Assembly (NCBI RefSeq): GCF_016901775.1
Contig: NZ_JACJKW010000002.1
Coordinates: 98,845 to 162,844, forward strand
DNA from: Intestinimonas butyriciproducens
Lineage (GTDB): Bacteria > Bacillota > Clostridia > Oscillospirales > Butyricicoccaceae
Direction: 5' to 3'
DNA: 64,000 nt
In this document: one piece after another, positions 8,658-16,963 of the stretch
Numbering within the stretch: the first letter of the stretch is position 1
Layout: each line of letters opens with the position of its first letter
Notes under the pieces: generated by a model
The model's database searches: none
The model's input: the letters and a program-made list of their open reading frames with translations, nothing else
What the model was told of the DNA's origin: nothing
Program-made: the position numbers and the translations under genes

Positions 8658-8686
8658 TTGACAAAATAACACATGGCTTGTATAAT
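8658..8686 (+). promoter_or_regulatory. Consensus sigma-A promoter of tRNA-Val
   Basis: TTGACA at 8658-8663 and TATAAT at 8681-8686 with exactly 17 bases between them, 18 bases before the tRNA. Confidence 0.92.
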
Positions 8687-8704
8687 AAAAAAGCTGATTG
8701 ACCC

Positions 8705-8781
8705 GGACGCTTAGCTCAGCTGGCTAGAGCACCTGCTTGACGTGCAGGGGGTCAGGGGTTCAAGTCCCTTAGCGTCCACCA
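8705..8781 (+). tRNA. tRNA-Val (anticodon GAC)
   Basis: Cloverleaf of 77 nt. The acceptor stem GGACGCT pairs perfectly with AGCGTCC, the D-arm contains AGCTCAGCTGG, and the anticodon stem CCTGC/GCAGG encloses the loop TTGACGT with anticodon GAC (reads GUC/GUU). The T-arm loop is GGTTCAAGTCC and the CCA end is encoded. It is a single-gene unit with its own promoter and terminator. Confidence 0.95.
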
Positions 8782-8782
8782 T

Positions 8783-8814
8783 AAAAAAGACACGCCTTAG
8801 GGCGTGTCTTTTTT
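8783..8814 (+). terminator. Terminator after tRNA-Val
   Basis: AAAAAAGACACGCC / GGCGTGTCTTTTTT hairpin with TTAG loop, immediately after the tRNA CCA. Confidence 0.92.
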
Positions 8815-8840
8815 ATGGTTTCCGGGAGATTTTGGATACC

Positions 8841-8997
8841 GCAGGGGAAAATGAATTTCCCCTGCGGGGCTTCGGCGCACTGGCGCCGCCGGCCAGAAGG
8901 CCGGTGAAGGGCCTTTGGGGCAGGGGAAAGACTCTCCTTTGGTTTGCCGCCTTGTTTGCAGAAAGCCCTTGGGCCATGGCGCCCAAGGGCTTTTTTG
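8841..8997. other. Non-coding hairpin-rich stretch between tRNA-Val and the next gene
   Basis: The gene-free interval 8782-9127 holds no convincing coding sequence. It contains a perfect 10-bp hairpin (GCAGGGGAAA / TTTCCCCTGC) at 8841-8865, smaller GC-rich palindromes, and a second terminator-like hairpin at 8963-8992 (AGCCCTTGGGC / GCCCAAGGGCT) followed by a T-run. The promoter of the next gene is at 9066-9094. Confidence 0.6.
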
Positions 8998-9065
8998 ATT
9001 TGTTAGTAATGCGTTAGTAACCGGGGAACAAGTTTGTTTTTTGCGGCCGATGTAAAAAGAAAAAT

Positions 9066-9094
9066 TCGACAGTTTTCCCCATATTTGCTATGAT
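9066..9094 (+). promoter_or_regulatory. Promoter of the 220-aa unknown gene
   Basis: TCGACA at 9066-9071 and TATGAT at 9089-9094, spacer 17, with a TGC extension before the -10. Confidence 0.7.
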
Positions 9095-9127
9095 AGGAAT
9101 ATCTTTAAAAATAAAGGAGGAAATGAG

Positions 9128-9790
9128 ATGGGCGCTTTTTCCGGAGCCACGGAGTTTTTCAGGATGCCGCTGTCTCAGCTGGCCCGGCGATATGGGTACG
9201 CAGAGGACAACATCTGTATTCTGGAGGGAGATCTGCAAAAGCTGCGGGAGCAGTTTTCAGAGACTTATGACAATCTCTGTTCCTGTACCCACCAGGCCGA
9301 TCAACGCAGCCCTCTGAAATACGGCCAGGACCTGGTGGCCTCCTGGCTGGTGGAGGATGTGTTCCTTCGGGTATTCTGGGCTGCCGGTCTGGACGCCAGT
9401 CTGGATGGGGCCGACCAGGGCCGGAAGGTGTTGCGCAATGTGAAAACTTCCTCCTCCAGCGATTTCTCCATTAGCTGTGAAGGATATCGCCGAAAGCTGG
9501 AGCTGATGAACGATTATACCGGCTTTTGGGCCAGAAGCCACAAAATGCATCTGCGGGACAACAAATATTTGAAAATGCAGCGGGAAAAATCCCTGTTCCT
9601 TGCCGTTTCCATGGCTACCAGAGAGTTTGCTCTTTTGGATTTTGCAGAGGAGATTCCAGCCCGCCTGATCCCTCATCACATTCCTTATGGGAACAAACCG
9701 GCCTATGAACTTTCCCTGCCGTCTTCGCTTCTGCACACAGCCACCTCGGCCGCCATCGGTCAGGCCGTGAAGGCGCGCTTCCATGCTTGA
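9128..9790 (+). CDS. Protein of unknown function (220 aa)
   Basis: A soluble 220-aa protein that I do not recognise. The ATG follows a good AAGGAGG ribosome site and its own promoter. The composition is mixed alpha/beta with no signal peptide, membrane segment or repeat. A stretch near residues 60-85 (KYGQDLVASWLVEDVFLRV) and another near 140-165 (NKYLKMQREKSLFLAVSMA) look like buried helices and strands, but no catalytic motif is clear. Its stop codon overlaps the -35 element of the SPFH operon, so the two units are adjacent but probably separately transcribed. It may be a genus-restricted gene. Confidence 0.7.
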   Translation: MGAFSGATEFFRMPLSQLARRYGYAEDNICILEGDLQKLREQFSETYDNLCSCTHQADQRSPLKYGQDLVASWLVEDVFLRVFWAAGLDASLDGADQGRKVLRNVKTSSSSDFSISCEGYRRKLELMNDYTGFWARSHKMHLRDNKYLKMQREKSLFLAVSMATREFALLDFAEEIPARLIPHHIPYGNKPAYELSLPSSLLHTATSAAIGQAVKARFHA

Positions 9791-9827
9791 CAGCCTGATT
9801 TGATTATGATATTATTTTGATATCATA
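9787..9827 (+). promoter_or_regulatory. Promoter of the SPFH operon with overlapping palindromic operator
   Basis: TTGACA at 9787-9792 and TATTAT at 9810-9815 with spacing 17. A perfect inverted repeat, TATGATAT (9805-9812) and ATATCATA (9820-9827) with a 7-base spacer, covers the -10 and would place a bound repressor on the promoter. The ribbon-helix-helix protein encoded by the second gene of the operon is the obvious candidate (inference). Confidence 0.7.
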
Positions 9828-9846
9828 AAGAGAGAGGGTGTTTTTC

Positions 9847-10872
9847 GTGGAAGAAAAGATCCTGAAAAAATGCAGAAAAGGGATGCCGGTGCTGCTTTTA
9901 GTGCTGCTGAGCTATGTGGCGGCCATTGCACTGTGTATCCTGGGAGCCTTTTGGACAGAATCAGGACAGGAGCTGGCAGGGGGCCTGGTGTTGGCTGTTT
10001 CCATTGCGTGGCTCTGCCTGGGGTGGATCTTCCTTTGCGGCCTGAAGGTCATCAAGCCTCAGGAGGCATTGGTGCTCACTCTGTTCGGCAAATATGTTGG
10101 TACATTGCGGGGCGAAGGATTTTATTATGTAAACCCCTTCTGCACCGGGGTGAATCCGGCAGCTAAGACCCGGCTGAAGCAGAGCGGGGATGTGGATGGT
10201 CAAAGCAGCGGCGCTCTGGCCGCTGCAGCCGTGGCCGCGGCCGGTGCAGAAGCTGCCGGGAAAAAGGTTTCTCTGAAAATCATGACGCTGAACAACAACC
10301 GGCAGAAGATCAATGATTGTCTGGGCAATCCGGTGGAAATCGGCATCGCCGTGATGTGGCGGGTCACCGATACGGCCAAAGCGGTATTCAATGTGGACAA
10401 TTACAAGGAATATCTGTCTCTCCAGTGTGACAGTGCTCTGCGGAACATCGTGCGGATCTATCCTTATGATGTGGCGCCGGGAGTGGATACCACCGGCGAT
10501 GGTGTAGCCGATGAGGGCAGCCTGCGGGGCTCCAGCGAAGTGGTGGCCCAGCGCATCAAGGAGGAGATCCAGAGCAAGGTGTCTGACGCCGGGCTGGAAG
10601 TCATTGAGGCCCGGATCACCTATCTGGCCTATGCGCCGGAGATCGCCGCTGTGATGCTTCAGCGTCAGCAGGCCAGCGCCATTATCGACGCCCGGAAGAT
10701 GATCGTGGATGGGGCAGTGGGTATGGTGGAAATGGCTCTGGAACGGCTGGGAGAAAACCATGTGGTGCAGCTGGATGAGGAACGGAAAGCCGCTATGGTT
10801 TCCAACCTCCTGGTGGTGCTCTGCGGCAACCGGGATGCCCAGCCGGTGGTCAATTCCGGCAGTTTGTATTAA
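9847..10872 (+). CDS. SPFH/Band 7 domain membrane protein
   Basis: A 341-aa protein with two hydrophobic segments near residues 12-32 and 38-58, followed by an SPFH (stomatin/prohibitin/flotillin/HflK) domain that begins [18 protein letters not shown] and contains GFYYVNPFC and [14 protein letters not shown]. The C-terminal helical part has [20 protein letters not shown], typical of stomatin-like oligomerisation regions. Such proteins form membrane microdomain scaffolds. An Ala-rich insert lies at about residues 118-138. GTG at 9847 is preferred because AGAGAGAGGG lies about ten bases upstream; a GTG at 9838 is too close to it. It is co-transcribed with a ribbon-helix-helix gene three bases downstream. 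Confidence 0.88.
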   Translation: MEEKILKKCRKGMPVLLLVLLSYVAAIALCILGAFWTESGQELAGGLVLAVSIAWLCLGWIFLCGLKVIKPQEALVLTLFGKYVGTLRGEGFYYVNPFCTGVNPAAKTRLKQSGDVDGQSSGALAAAAVAAAGAEAAGKKVSLKIMTLNNNRQKINDCLGNPVEIGIAVMWRVTDTAKAVFNVDNYKEYLSLQCDSALRNIVRIYPYDVAPGVDTTGDGVADEGSLRGSSEVVAQRIKEEIQSKVSDAGLEVIEARITYLAYAPEIAAVMLQRQQASAIIDARKMIVDGAVGMVEMALERLGENHVVQLDEERKAAMVSNLLVVLCGNRDAQPVVNSGSLY

Positions 10873-10875
10873 GCC

Positions 10876-11073
10876 ATGGCCGAAGAGAAAAAACAGGTTC
10901 CCCTGCGTCTGTCTCCCAAGCTCTATGCCGCCATTGCCGCCTGGGCCGAGGAGGATTTCCGCTCGGTGAACGGACAGATCGAGTATCTTCTCACCGAATG
11001 TGTCCGCCAGCGGAAAAAGAATGGCAAATATGTGCCGGAAAAACTGGATGAACCTCCAAAACTGGATCTGTAA
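10876..11073 (+). CDS. Arc-type ribbon-helix-helix small protein
   Basis: A 65-aa protein with a [20 protein letters not shown] strand-helix start and a second helix [19 protein letters not shown], the arrangement of Arc-like ribbon-helix-helix proteins. It starts three bases after the SPFH stop, so it is surely in the same operon and probably translationally coupled. The palindrome over the operon promoter suggests autoregulation (inference). A basic linker and a Pro-rich tail follow the second helix. A role as a subunit bound to the SPFH scaffold rather than DNA is possible. Confidence 0.8.
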   Translation: MAEEKKQVPLRLSPKLYAAIAAWAEEDFRSVNGQIEYLLTECVRQRKKNGKYVPEKLDEPPKLDL

Positions 11074-11075
11074 AC

Positions 11076-11110
11076 AAAGGACGGGAGCACTTGGCTTCCC
11101 GTCCTTTTTC
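11076..11110 (+). terminator. Terminator after the SPFH operon
   Basis: AAAGGACGGGA / TCCCGTCCTTT stem with a 10-base loop and T-run, starting just after the small gene's stop. Confidence 0.9.
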
Positions 11111-11139
11111 TTGACATCGTTTTGCAAAATCGGTACAAT
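11111..11139 (+). promoter_or_regulatory. Consensus promoter of the LytTR response regulator
   Basis: TTGACA at 11111-11116 and TACAAT at 11134-11139 with 17 bases between them. Confidence 0.88.
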
Positions 11140-11212
11140 AATTGATAGTGTAAACGCCCCGTTCTGAAAAGAAAATACTGGAAAACAGAAACGGGTGGAG
11201 GACGGTGATAAG

Positions 11213-11938
11213 ATGTATCATATTGCGGTTTGCGATGACAATCAGGAAGAAGCACATCTTATCAGCCGCATGGCCCGGGAGATCATGGCTCAGCGGGAGA
11301 TCGAAGCCCGGGTGGATCTGTTTTTTGATCCGGAAAGTTTGTTGGACAAGCTGCAGCAGGTGCAGAACCAGTACGATCTGTTTTTGCTGGATATCCTGAT
11401 GGAAGAACGCAACGGCATCCAGTTGGCCCAGGCTTTGCGGCAAAGAGGGTATCGGGGCAAACTGATCTATATCACCGTCAGCCGGGATTATGCTATTGAT
11501 GGCTACAAGGTCAAAGCCGATGACTATTTGCTCAAACCGGTGGAGAAGGATACCTTGGACCAGGCCATTGGCCGGGTGCTGCCCCGGTTGGAGACCGTTT
11601 TGCTGGAAACCACAGGGGGAATGAAAATCCTTCGGCTCCAGCAGATCCTTTATGCCGAGGCTGTGGGACATTATGTGCTCATTCAACTGGCGGATAAAGA
11701 AGAATCTTTGCGTTTGCGGGCCACATTGCTCCAGGTCCAGCAAAAGCTGGGGGCGGAAAAATTTGTCCGCTGCCACAAAGGGTATCTGGTCAACCTGGGC
11801 CAGGTGCGGGAGGTGCGGGTGAGCACCAGTCAGATCCTGCTTCATAGCGGCGATACCATCCCTCTGGGCCGGCAGTATCGTTATAAAGTACAAAAAGCCG
11901 TTGTGCAGTATGTGGAACAGGCCATTTCTTCTTATTGA
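11213..11938 (+). CDS. LytTR-family response regulator (AgrA/LytR-like)
   Basis: A 241-aa DNA-binding response regulator. The receiver domain (about 1-120) shows the acidic pair in IAVCDDNQ, the phospho-acceptor in LFLLDILM near residue 58, the Thr/Ser switch in YITVSRD and Lys in DDYLLKPVEKD. The LytTR domain (about 140-240) includes ILYAEAVGHYVLI, FVRCHKGYLVNL and a terminal GRQYRYKV. LytTR regulators bind two direct repeats about two helical turns apart. ATG 11213 is chosen for its GGAGGA ribosome site. The partner kinase is convergent immediately downstream. The closest target with suitable repeats is the injection-system promoter region at 14.0 kb. Confidence 0.93.
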   Translation: MYHIAVCDDNQEEAHLISRMAREIMAQREIEARVDLFFDPESLLDKLQQVQNQYDLFLLDILMEERNGIQLAQALRQRGYRGKLIYITVSRDYAIDGYKVKADDYLLKPVEKDTLDQAIGRVLPRLETVLLETTGGMKILRLQQILYAEAVGHYVLIQLADKEESLRLRATLLQVQQKLGAEKFVRCHKGYLVNLGQVREVRVSTSQILLHSGDTIPLGRQYRYKVQKAVVQYVEQAISSY

Positions 11939-11959
11939 GAAGAAATGGCCTGTTTTTTT
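11917..11959. terminator. Bidirectional terminator between response regulator and histidine kinase
   Basis: A perfect 16-bp stem (11917-11932 with 11938-11953) whose 5-base loop contains part of the response regulator stop. T-run on the plus side, A-run on the other, serving both convergent genes. Confidence 0.92.
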
Positions 11960-13880
11960 ATCCATTTGCCCGGGATGCGTCTTTTTTGAAATAAAGATAA
12001 GACTTTACATGGAACAGATTTTCCTGGGTCTCTATAATGAGGACACTGTTATATTCTTCAGCTACCCGGCGCATGGCTTTGATGCCCTGGCCGTGGCCCT
12101 CCCGGCGCCGGGGAGACAGGAAATCACCCTGTTCATTCCGCTGGAGACCACCGGAAAAACTATTGGTGCAGCTGACGAAAAGGCCGGCGTTTTCAAAGAT
12201 CTCCACTTTCAGCTGGATGCTGCGTTTTTGGGGATCAGGCAGGGATGCCACGGCATGGAGAGCGTTGTCGATCATGTTGGACAGAAGCACGGCCAGGTCG
12301 GCATCGACAATGCCGATGTGCTGGGGCACCTGTACCGAAGCCTGGAAGGAGGCGTTCAATTTTTGGGCTTGCAGCTGACAATAGGACACCAGGGCGTTGA
12401 TGAGGGGATGGTCGGTATACCGGCCGGGTGCACGGCGGATCTGGCCGGTGAAATGTTCCACATATTGATATGCTCTCTGGAGATCTCCTTCCTGGCAAAG
12501 GGCGGACAGAGCATTCATATGGTGAAGAATCTCATGGCGCATGGCATAGGTTTCGTCCAGGGAACGGCGCAGATAGGCGGCATGTTCCAAGGCGTAACGA
12601 TTCTGCACTGTCAAAAGCTGCAATTCACTGTTCCGGCGCACGATGCTTTGTACGAAATCATATACGGCCAGCAGGAAAAAGATCAGCAGCAAAAGATGGT
12701 TTGCCAGCCGGGTCAGGAAGAAGAAGCTGTGGAGCATCCGGGTATCTTCCCACAGAGAGCAGACATAGGACCACAAAAAGCCATCTCCGGCCAGGGAAAA
12801 AAGGATACAAAGGACAAAAAGAAGGAGAAGAACGCCGCCCAGCAGAAAATAGTGTCGGTAATAGGCGATGCCCCGGCGGGCTTGGTGGGCGCAAAGCAGC
12901 AGAGAGACGAGCAGGGCCAGAGGAAGCAGACGGCTCAGGAGCAGATTGGTCCACGCAGCACCGCCCTGGTTGTCGATGAGCCGCCACACCAGCCCGATGA
13001 TCATGCTCAAAGAGCCAAGGGATGGCAAAAGAACCCCCCATTTCCGGACTCTTCCTGCCAGATGGTACCAAAGTGCCCACAAACTGAGCGCCAGAGGGAG
13101 CATCTGCAGCCCTACCAGCACCAGAGGACTTTGAAGGAACCAGATCCCATAGGCGCCGTAGGAGACAGTGCGCTCCAAGCCAAAGGATAAAGCCAGAAGA
13201 GAAAGGAGCAGCAAACTAATATCCGCTTTGTTGTGATAGAGCTGGAAGAAAAAAAGCCCGGCTAAAAATAACGCTGCCGCCAAAAGCACGCCTGCCGGCA
13301 AAGCATCCTGGGCAGTGGCAGCCATAGCCTGGCTTTGATACGATGTGAGGTCGGAGTACAGCGCCAGGGAGGGAAGCTGGTAAATGGAAGCCATTCCTTC
13401 GGGATAGGACAATGCCAAAGTCAGCTCTGACGCAGAGCCTAAGGTGACGATATCGCTGTACATGGCGGGCTGACTGCCAGGGTCAAAACGCCCTTCCGCG
13501 GGATGATACCGCAGGGAGGGGTCAGCCAAAAGCTTTCCATCGGACAAGACGGCAGCATCACAGCCGAAACGATTCATCGTAAGGATGGCTGTCGAGGTGA
13601 GTGAAAGCTCCAGATGGGATAGATCCCGGCTGCAATAGAGGATGGTATCCGGAGGAAGAAGCAAGTTGTCACCTTGGGGAGAAACCTCTGTGCCGTCGGC
13701 CAGGGTGAAGCGCCAGGAGGCCGGATCGGAGGCAGGGCTGATGTCCAGACTTTTCAAGGGAGTCTGGGTCATATCAATATAAACAAAGCAGCACCACAGC
13801 AGTGCAGCCGCTGGGATCAAAGTCAGCAAAAACCATTTTTTGTCATGGAGAAATCTCTTCCATTTCTCTTTGGAAAGCAC
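11958..13880 (-). CDS. GHKL sensor histidine kinase with 7TM-type sensor region
   Basis: A 640-aa membrane sensor. One N-terminal helix (about residues 15-35), an extracytoplasmic domain of about 170 residues, then seven or so helices between about 205 and 405, a coiled segment, and a GHKL kinase core. In the core, MRHEILHHMNAL carries the phospho-accepting His, LLSNMIDNALHAV is the N-box, and GHGQGIKAMRRV the G-box, as in AgrC-like kinases that pair with LytTR regulators. The layout resembles 7TM-DISM receptors. GTG at 13880 is preferred since GGAGGTG sits six bases upstream; an ATG at 13895 would overlap this site. It is divergent from the injection-system operon and convergent with its regulator. 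Confidence 0.88.
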   Translation of the reverse strand: MLSKEKWKRFLHDKKWFLLTLIPAAALLWCCFVYIDMTQTPLKSLDISPASDPASWRFTLADGTEVSPQGDNLLLPPDTILYCSRDLSHLELSLTSTAILTMNRFGCDAAVLSDGKLLADPSLRYHPAEGRFDPGSQPAMYSDIVTLGSASELTLALSYPEGMASIYQLPSLALYSDLTSYQSQAMAATAQDALPAGVLLAAALFLAGLFFFQLYHNKADISLLLLSLLALSFGLERTVSYGAYGIWFLQSPLVLVGLQMLPLALSLWALWYHLAGRVRKWGVLLPSLGSLSMIIGLVWRLIDNQGGAAWTNLLLSRLLPLALLVSLLLCAHQARRGIAYYRHYFLLGGVLLLLFVLCILFSLAGDGFLWSYVCSLWEDTRMLHSFFFLTRLANHLLLLIFFLLAVYDFVQSIVRRNSELQLLTVQNRYALEHAAYLRRSLDETYAMRHEILHHMNALSALCQEGDLQRAYQYVEHFTGQIRRAPGRYTDHPLINALVSYCQLQAQKLNASFQASVQVPQHIGIVDADLAVLLSNMIDNALHAVASLPDPQKRSIQLKVEIFENAGLFVSCTNSFSGGLQRNEQGDFLSPRRREGHGQGIKAMRRVAEEYNSVLIIETQENLFHVKSYLYFKKDASRANG

Positions 13881-14236
13881 AGCCCGCACCTCCATTCATG
13901 AGCTGAGAAAGGATACCGAAAAGGTATCCTGTTTTATTTTACGATAAGCACCGTGTTTTATGGGGATTTGACACTATTTCTATCATACAGGAGTTTGTTT
14001 CCAGACACAAGCGACTGAGAAGCCGTTGTCATGTTGTTTGTGCCAGATGACTGTCGTTTGTGCCAAAAGTCACTATTCGACAAGATTTTATGCTATTCTC
14101 ATCATGAAAATATGGCATCTGAGCAGCGGTCTTGGGGCAGAAAAAGCCCGAGGGCTTTTCTGTGTATATTCTCTCTGCCGCGGCTGGATGGGGTCGGGAA
14201 GACTGCGGCCCGGCCGGAAGGAGGGGATGAGGGAAG
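13881..14236. promoter_or_regulatory. Intergenic control region between kinase gene and injection-system operon
   Basis: This 356-base gene-free stretch separates the divergent kinase and injection-system genes. It contains the 20-bp-spaced direct repeats at 14032-14065, possible -10 hexamers in TATGCTATTCT (14089-14099) with no good -35, which fits an activator-dependent promoter, and a leader hairpin at 14138-14162 (CAGAAAAAGCCC with GGGCTTTTCTG). A TTGACA at 13968 has no matching -10. No credible small gene is seen. Confidence 0.55.
14032..14065 (+). promoter_or_regulatory. Tandem 14-bp direct repeat, likely LytTR regulator binding site
   Basis: TGTTGTTTGTGCCA at 14032-14045 and TGTCGTTTGTGCCA at 14052-14065: identical at 13 of 14 positions, 20 bp apart, i.e. 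two helical turns. This is the geometry of AgrA/ComE/VirR-type sites and ends about 24-29 bases before candidate -10 hexamers. A looser third copy (GTTTGTTTCCA) is at 13993. Confidence 0.55.
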
Positions 14237-15133
14237 GTGCTTTCCAAGGAACAGACAGCGCCTGGAAAAAAGCCGCTGCGGCCCAAATGGAGCAAGGCTG
14301 CAGGGGATCATATCACCCTCAGCGCTGCCACGACCAAACATTCCAGCACTTATTTGCAGGGGCTGGATCTGGAGACTGCCGAAAGCATCCGCCTGAAACC
14401 GGCAGAGGGAAAAGATCCCCGGCTGCAAAGTGTCAAGCCCTCCTGCTGTGCTTCCCGTGAGGAACTGCCCCAGCTTTCCGGTCAGGTGGATCTCACCACC
14501 GGACGGGCCGAGGTGGGCTATGACCCGAAAAAACGGGATGTGGTGCTGGGTTTTGTCCGGCACAGCAATGACTCCCAGGGGCGGGAAGTGTTGGAAAACA
14601 AGGCAAGAGTGCGTACCATCCACGGTCAGGACCGGTTCCGCAGCAACGACGAGACCTTTTCCCAAGGAGCGATGGGCCTGCGGTGTGAAGCAGCCCGGGC
14701 GCCCAAGGCGGTGATGGACCGGATGGGAACCATGTCCCGTCGGGAAGGCAGGGAGACCACCATGGATCGGGTGCTCCCCTTTTACGGCGTGGAAGAGGAG
14801 CGAGTCCGCCTGCACCAGCTGCAAATGCTGGAGCACCGCAGCGATGTCCGGCGCAGCAGCATTCACAGCGCTGCCTCCGGTGTGGGGACCCTGATCTCCC
14901 GCAAGAGGCAAAAGCAAAAAGAGTTCCAAAAAACTTTCTCCCGGGCTTTGCAGAAAGCCGGGGAGAACCGCCAAACCGACGACTATCAGCTTTTTATCCG
15001 GAAAAAATGGCTGGCTATGCAGGCCCAGGCTCTGGGACTGGATTCGGAAAGTCTGGGGGAAGAGATTTCCCTGGAGGAAGAAGCAGAGAAGCGGGAGGAA
15101 CAGGCGGAATTCCCAAAGAGCGAAACACCATGA
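14237..15133 (+). CDS. Unknown protein, first gene of the injection-system operon
   Basis: A 298-aa soluble, basic and Gln/Arg-rich protein that I do not recognise. It starts with GTG after a GGAGGGG ribosome site. There is no signal peptide or membrane helix. Residues of about 225-285 are strongly helical and charged (SRKRQKQKEFQKTFSRALQ, then an acidic tail EEISLEEEAEKREEQ). Its place directly before the sheath and directly after the regulatory repeats suggests an accessory factor of the particle. A regulator, an assembly factor or a cargo adaptor are all possible; the sequence does not decide between them. Confidence 0.72.
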   Translation: MLSKEQTAPGKKPLRPKWSKAAGDHITLSAATTKHSSTYLQGLDLETAESIRLKPAEGKDPRLQSVKPSCCASREELPQLSGQVDLTTGRAEVGYDPKKRDVVLGFVRHSNDSQGREVLENKARVRTIHGQDRFRSNDETFSQGAMGLRCEAARAPKAVMDRMGTMSRREGRETTMDRVLPFYGVEEERVRLHQLQMLEHRSDVRRSSIHSAASGVGTLISRKRQKQKEFQKTFSRALQKAGENRQTDDYQLFIRKKWLAMQAQALGLDSESLGEEISLEEEAEKREEQAEFPKSETP

Positions 15134-15207
15134 ACACCAGATAGAAAGGAGTGGAAAGATCCCGGGCCGGGCTGGTTGCGGCCTTATCGCTCGAGGATCG
15201 AAAGCGT

Positions 15208-16920
15208 ATGGCAGAATATTTGTCTCCCGGTGTCTATGTGGAGGAATTTGACAGCGGCCCGGCTCCCATGCAGGGGGTGAGCACCAGCACGGCCGGTTTT
15301 GTGGGCCTTGCCGAAAAAGGCCCCGTGTCCGGCGCTCCGGTGTTTGTCACCGGAATTTCCGATTTTCACCGGAAATTCGGCGGCTATCTGCAGAAGAGCG
15401 AATTCGGCGAATATCGCTACCTGGCCCATGCTGTCAGCCACTTTTTCGCCAATGGAGGTGCCCGGGCTTTTGTAATGCGCGTGGCCCCTTCCGATGCGGC
15501 AGTGGCCGGCCTGTCCTGCGGCGAAGGCCTGCGTTTTGAAGCCAAGAACCCCGGTGCATGGGGCAATCGGGTCATCATCACCATGGTTCCGGCCAACAAG
15601 GCCAAAAGCCAGATCATGGAAGATCTGGGAGAGGGCAAATACGCCCTGAAGAGCGTGGAAGAGTTCCATGCAGGCGATGTGGTGGCCCTGGAGGGCCCCG
15701 ACGGAGTGGAATACGGCCTGGTGGCCCAGGTGGAGGGCAAGAACATCACTCTGGCAGCTCCCTTCCAGAGCGCCCAGGTGGTGGATCAGGCTCTGCTGCC
15801 TCAGGTGACCATCAAAACCTGTGAAATGAACATGGAGATCCGCTGCGAGGATATGGCGGAGACCTATGAGAATGTGTCTTTTAACATCACCACCCCCTAT
15901 TTCATCGAAAAGATGCTCTCCAAATCCGAGCTGGTCAATGTGACCGCCCAGGCCGTGGAAGAGGCCAAGGCTCCCATTGAGCTGGTGCAAGAGTGGACAG
16001 GTTGCCAGAAGGCAGAAGTCCGTCTCCAGCTGTCCGGCGGCCTCAACGGCACAGCGGCTGCTTTGTCCGACGGCGATTTCATCGGCGTGGACAAGGGCCC
16101 CGGCGAGCGCACCGGCATTCAGGCTTTCCTGGACAACAGCGATGTGTCCATCATGGCCGTGCCCGGCATCACTTCTCCCAATGTGCAGCTGTCCCTGGTG
16201 GCCCATTGCGAAAACCTGGGCAGCCGTTTTGCTGTGCTGGATATGCCCAAAGAAGCCAAGAGCGTGGATGAGATCATGAAGCACCGGAACATCGTGGACA
16301 GCGACTACTGCGCCATGTATCATCCCTGGCTGGAGGTCTATGATCCCCTGGACAAGAGAAACACTTATATCCCGCCCTCCGGTTCGGTGATGGGCATCTA
16401 TGCCCGCAGCGACAACAGCCGGGGCATCCACAAAGCCCCCGCTAACGAGACGGTGATGAACTGCACCGGTCTGTCGGTAGCCTACAACACCGCCGAGCAG
16501 GATATGCTCAACCCCAACGGCGTCAACCTGATCCGGTCTTTCCCCGGCCAGGGCATCCGGGTGTGGGGCGCCCGCACGGCCAGCTCCAAACCCCAGTGGA
16601 AGTATGTGAACGTGCGGCGTTTGTTCATCTTCCTGGAGGAGTCCATCAAGGCCAACACCAACTGGGTGGTCTTTGAGCCCAACGACGAGCTGCTGTGGAT
16701 CCGTGTCCGCCGCACCATCGAAGTGTTCCTGGAGGGTGTGTGGAAGAGCGGCGCTCTGGCTGGCTCTACCGCCGCCGACGCCTTCTTTGTCAACATCGGC
16801 ACCAACACCATGACCCAGGACGACATCGACAACGGACGCCTGGTGTGCGTCATCGGCGTGGCCCCTGTCAAGCCTGCGGAATTTGTCATCTTCCGCCTGA
16901 CCCAGAAGACCGGCGAATAA
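15208..16920 (+). CDS. Contractile injection system sheath protein
   Basis: The tail sheath, which contracts to drive the inner tube. The 570-aa protein starts MAEYLSPGVYVEEFDSG, the classic sheath N-terminus, followed by SMSTAGFVG-type strands (VSTSTAGFVGLAEKGPV), a variable surface domain, and a conserved C-terminal domain (GQGIRVWGARTAS, YVNVRRLFIFLEESI, then VFLEGVWKSGALAGS). ATG 15208 is chosen because upstream in-frame starts at 15151 and after lie outside the conserved start; a GAGGAT ribosome site precedes it. There is only one sheath gene, whereas Afp/PVC clusters carry several. Confidence 0.96.
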   Translation: MAEYLSPGVYVEEFDSGPAPMQGVSTSTAGFVGLAEKGPVSGAPVFVTGISDFHRKFGGYLQKSEFGEYRYLAHAVSHFFANGGARAFVMRVAPSDAAVAGLSCGEGLRFEAKNPGAWGNRVIITMVPANKAKSQIMEDLGEGKYALKSVEEFHAGDVVALEGPDGVEYGLVAQVEGKNITLAAPFQSAQVVDQALLPQVTIKTCEMNMEIRCEDMAETYENVSFNITTPYFIEKMLSKSELVNVTAQAVEEAKAPIELVQEWTGCQKAEVRLQLSGGLNGTAAALSDGDFIGVDKGPGERTGIQAFLDNSDVSIMAVPGITSPNVQLSLVAHCENLGSRFAVLDMPKEAKSVDEIMKHRNIVDSDYCAMYHPWLEVYDPLDKRNTYIPPSGSVMGIYARSDNSRGIHKAPANETVMNCTGLSVAYNTAEQDMLNPNGVNLIRSFPGQGIRVWGARTASSKPQWKYVNVRRLFIFLEESIKANTNWVVFEPNDELLWIRVRRTIEVFLEGVWKSGALAGSTAADAFFVNIGTNTMTQDDIDNGRLVCVIGVAPVKPAEFVIFRLTQKTGE

Positions 16921-16963
16921 GAAAAAGGCTCTCACGATTTTTATATAAGGAGTTGAACAGCAA

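Noticed and set aside
8705..8781. tRNA-Val considered as an integration site of a genomic island
   Set aside because: No integrase gene is adjacent and no repeat of the tRNA 3' end was noticed within the window.
8742..9017. A 91-aa plus-strand frame starting inside tRNA-Val
   Set aside because: It begins within the tRNA and crosses its terminator and other hairpins, so it is not a gene.
13968..13973. TTGACA upstream of the CIS operon considered as its -35
   Set aside because: No acceptable -10 lies 16-18 bases downstream; the following TATCAT is only seven bases away.
14026..14460. A 144-aa plus-strand frame over the CIS leader
   Set aside because: It spans the regulatory repeats and leader hairpin, overlaps the 298-aa gene in another frame, and has no recognisable protein features.
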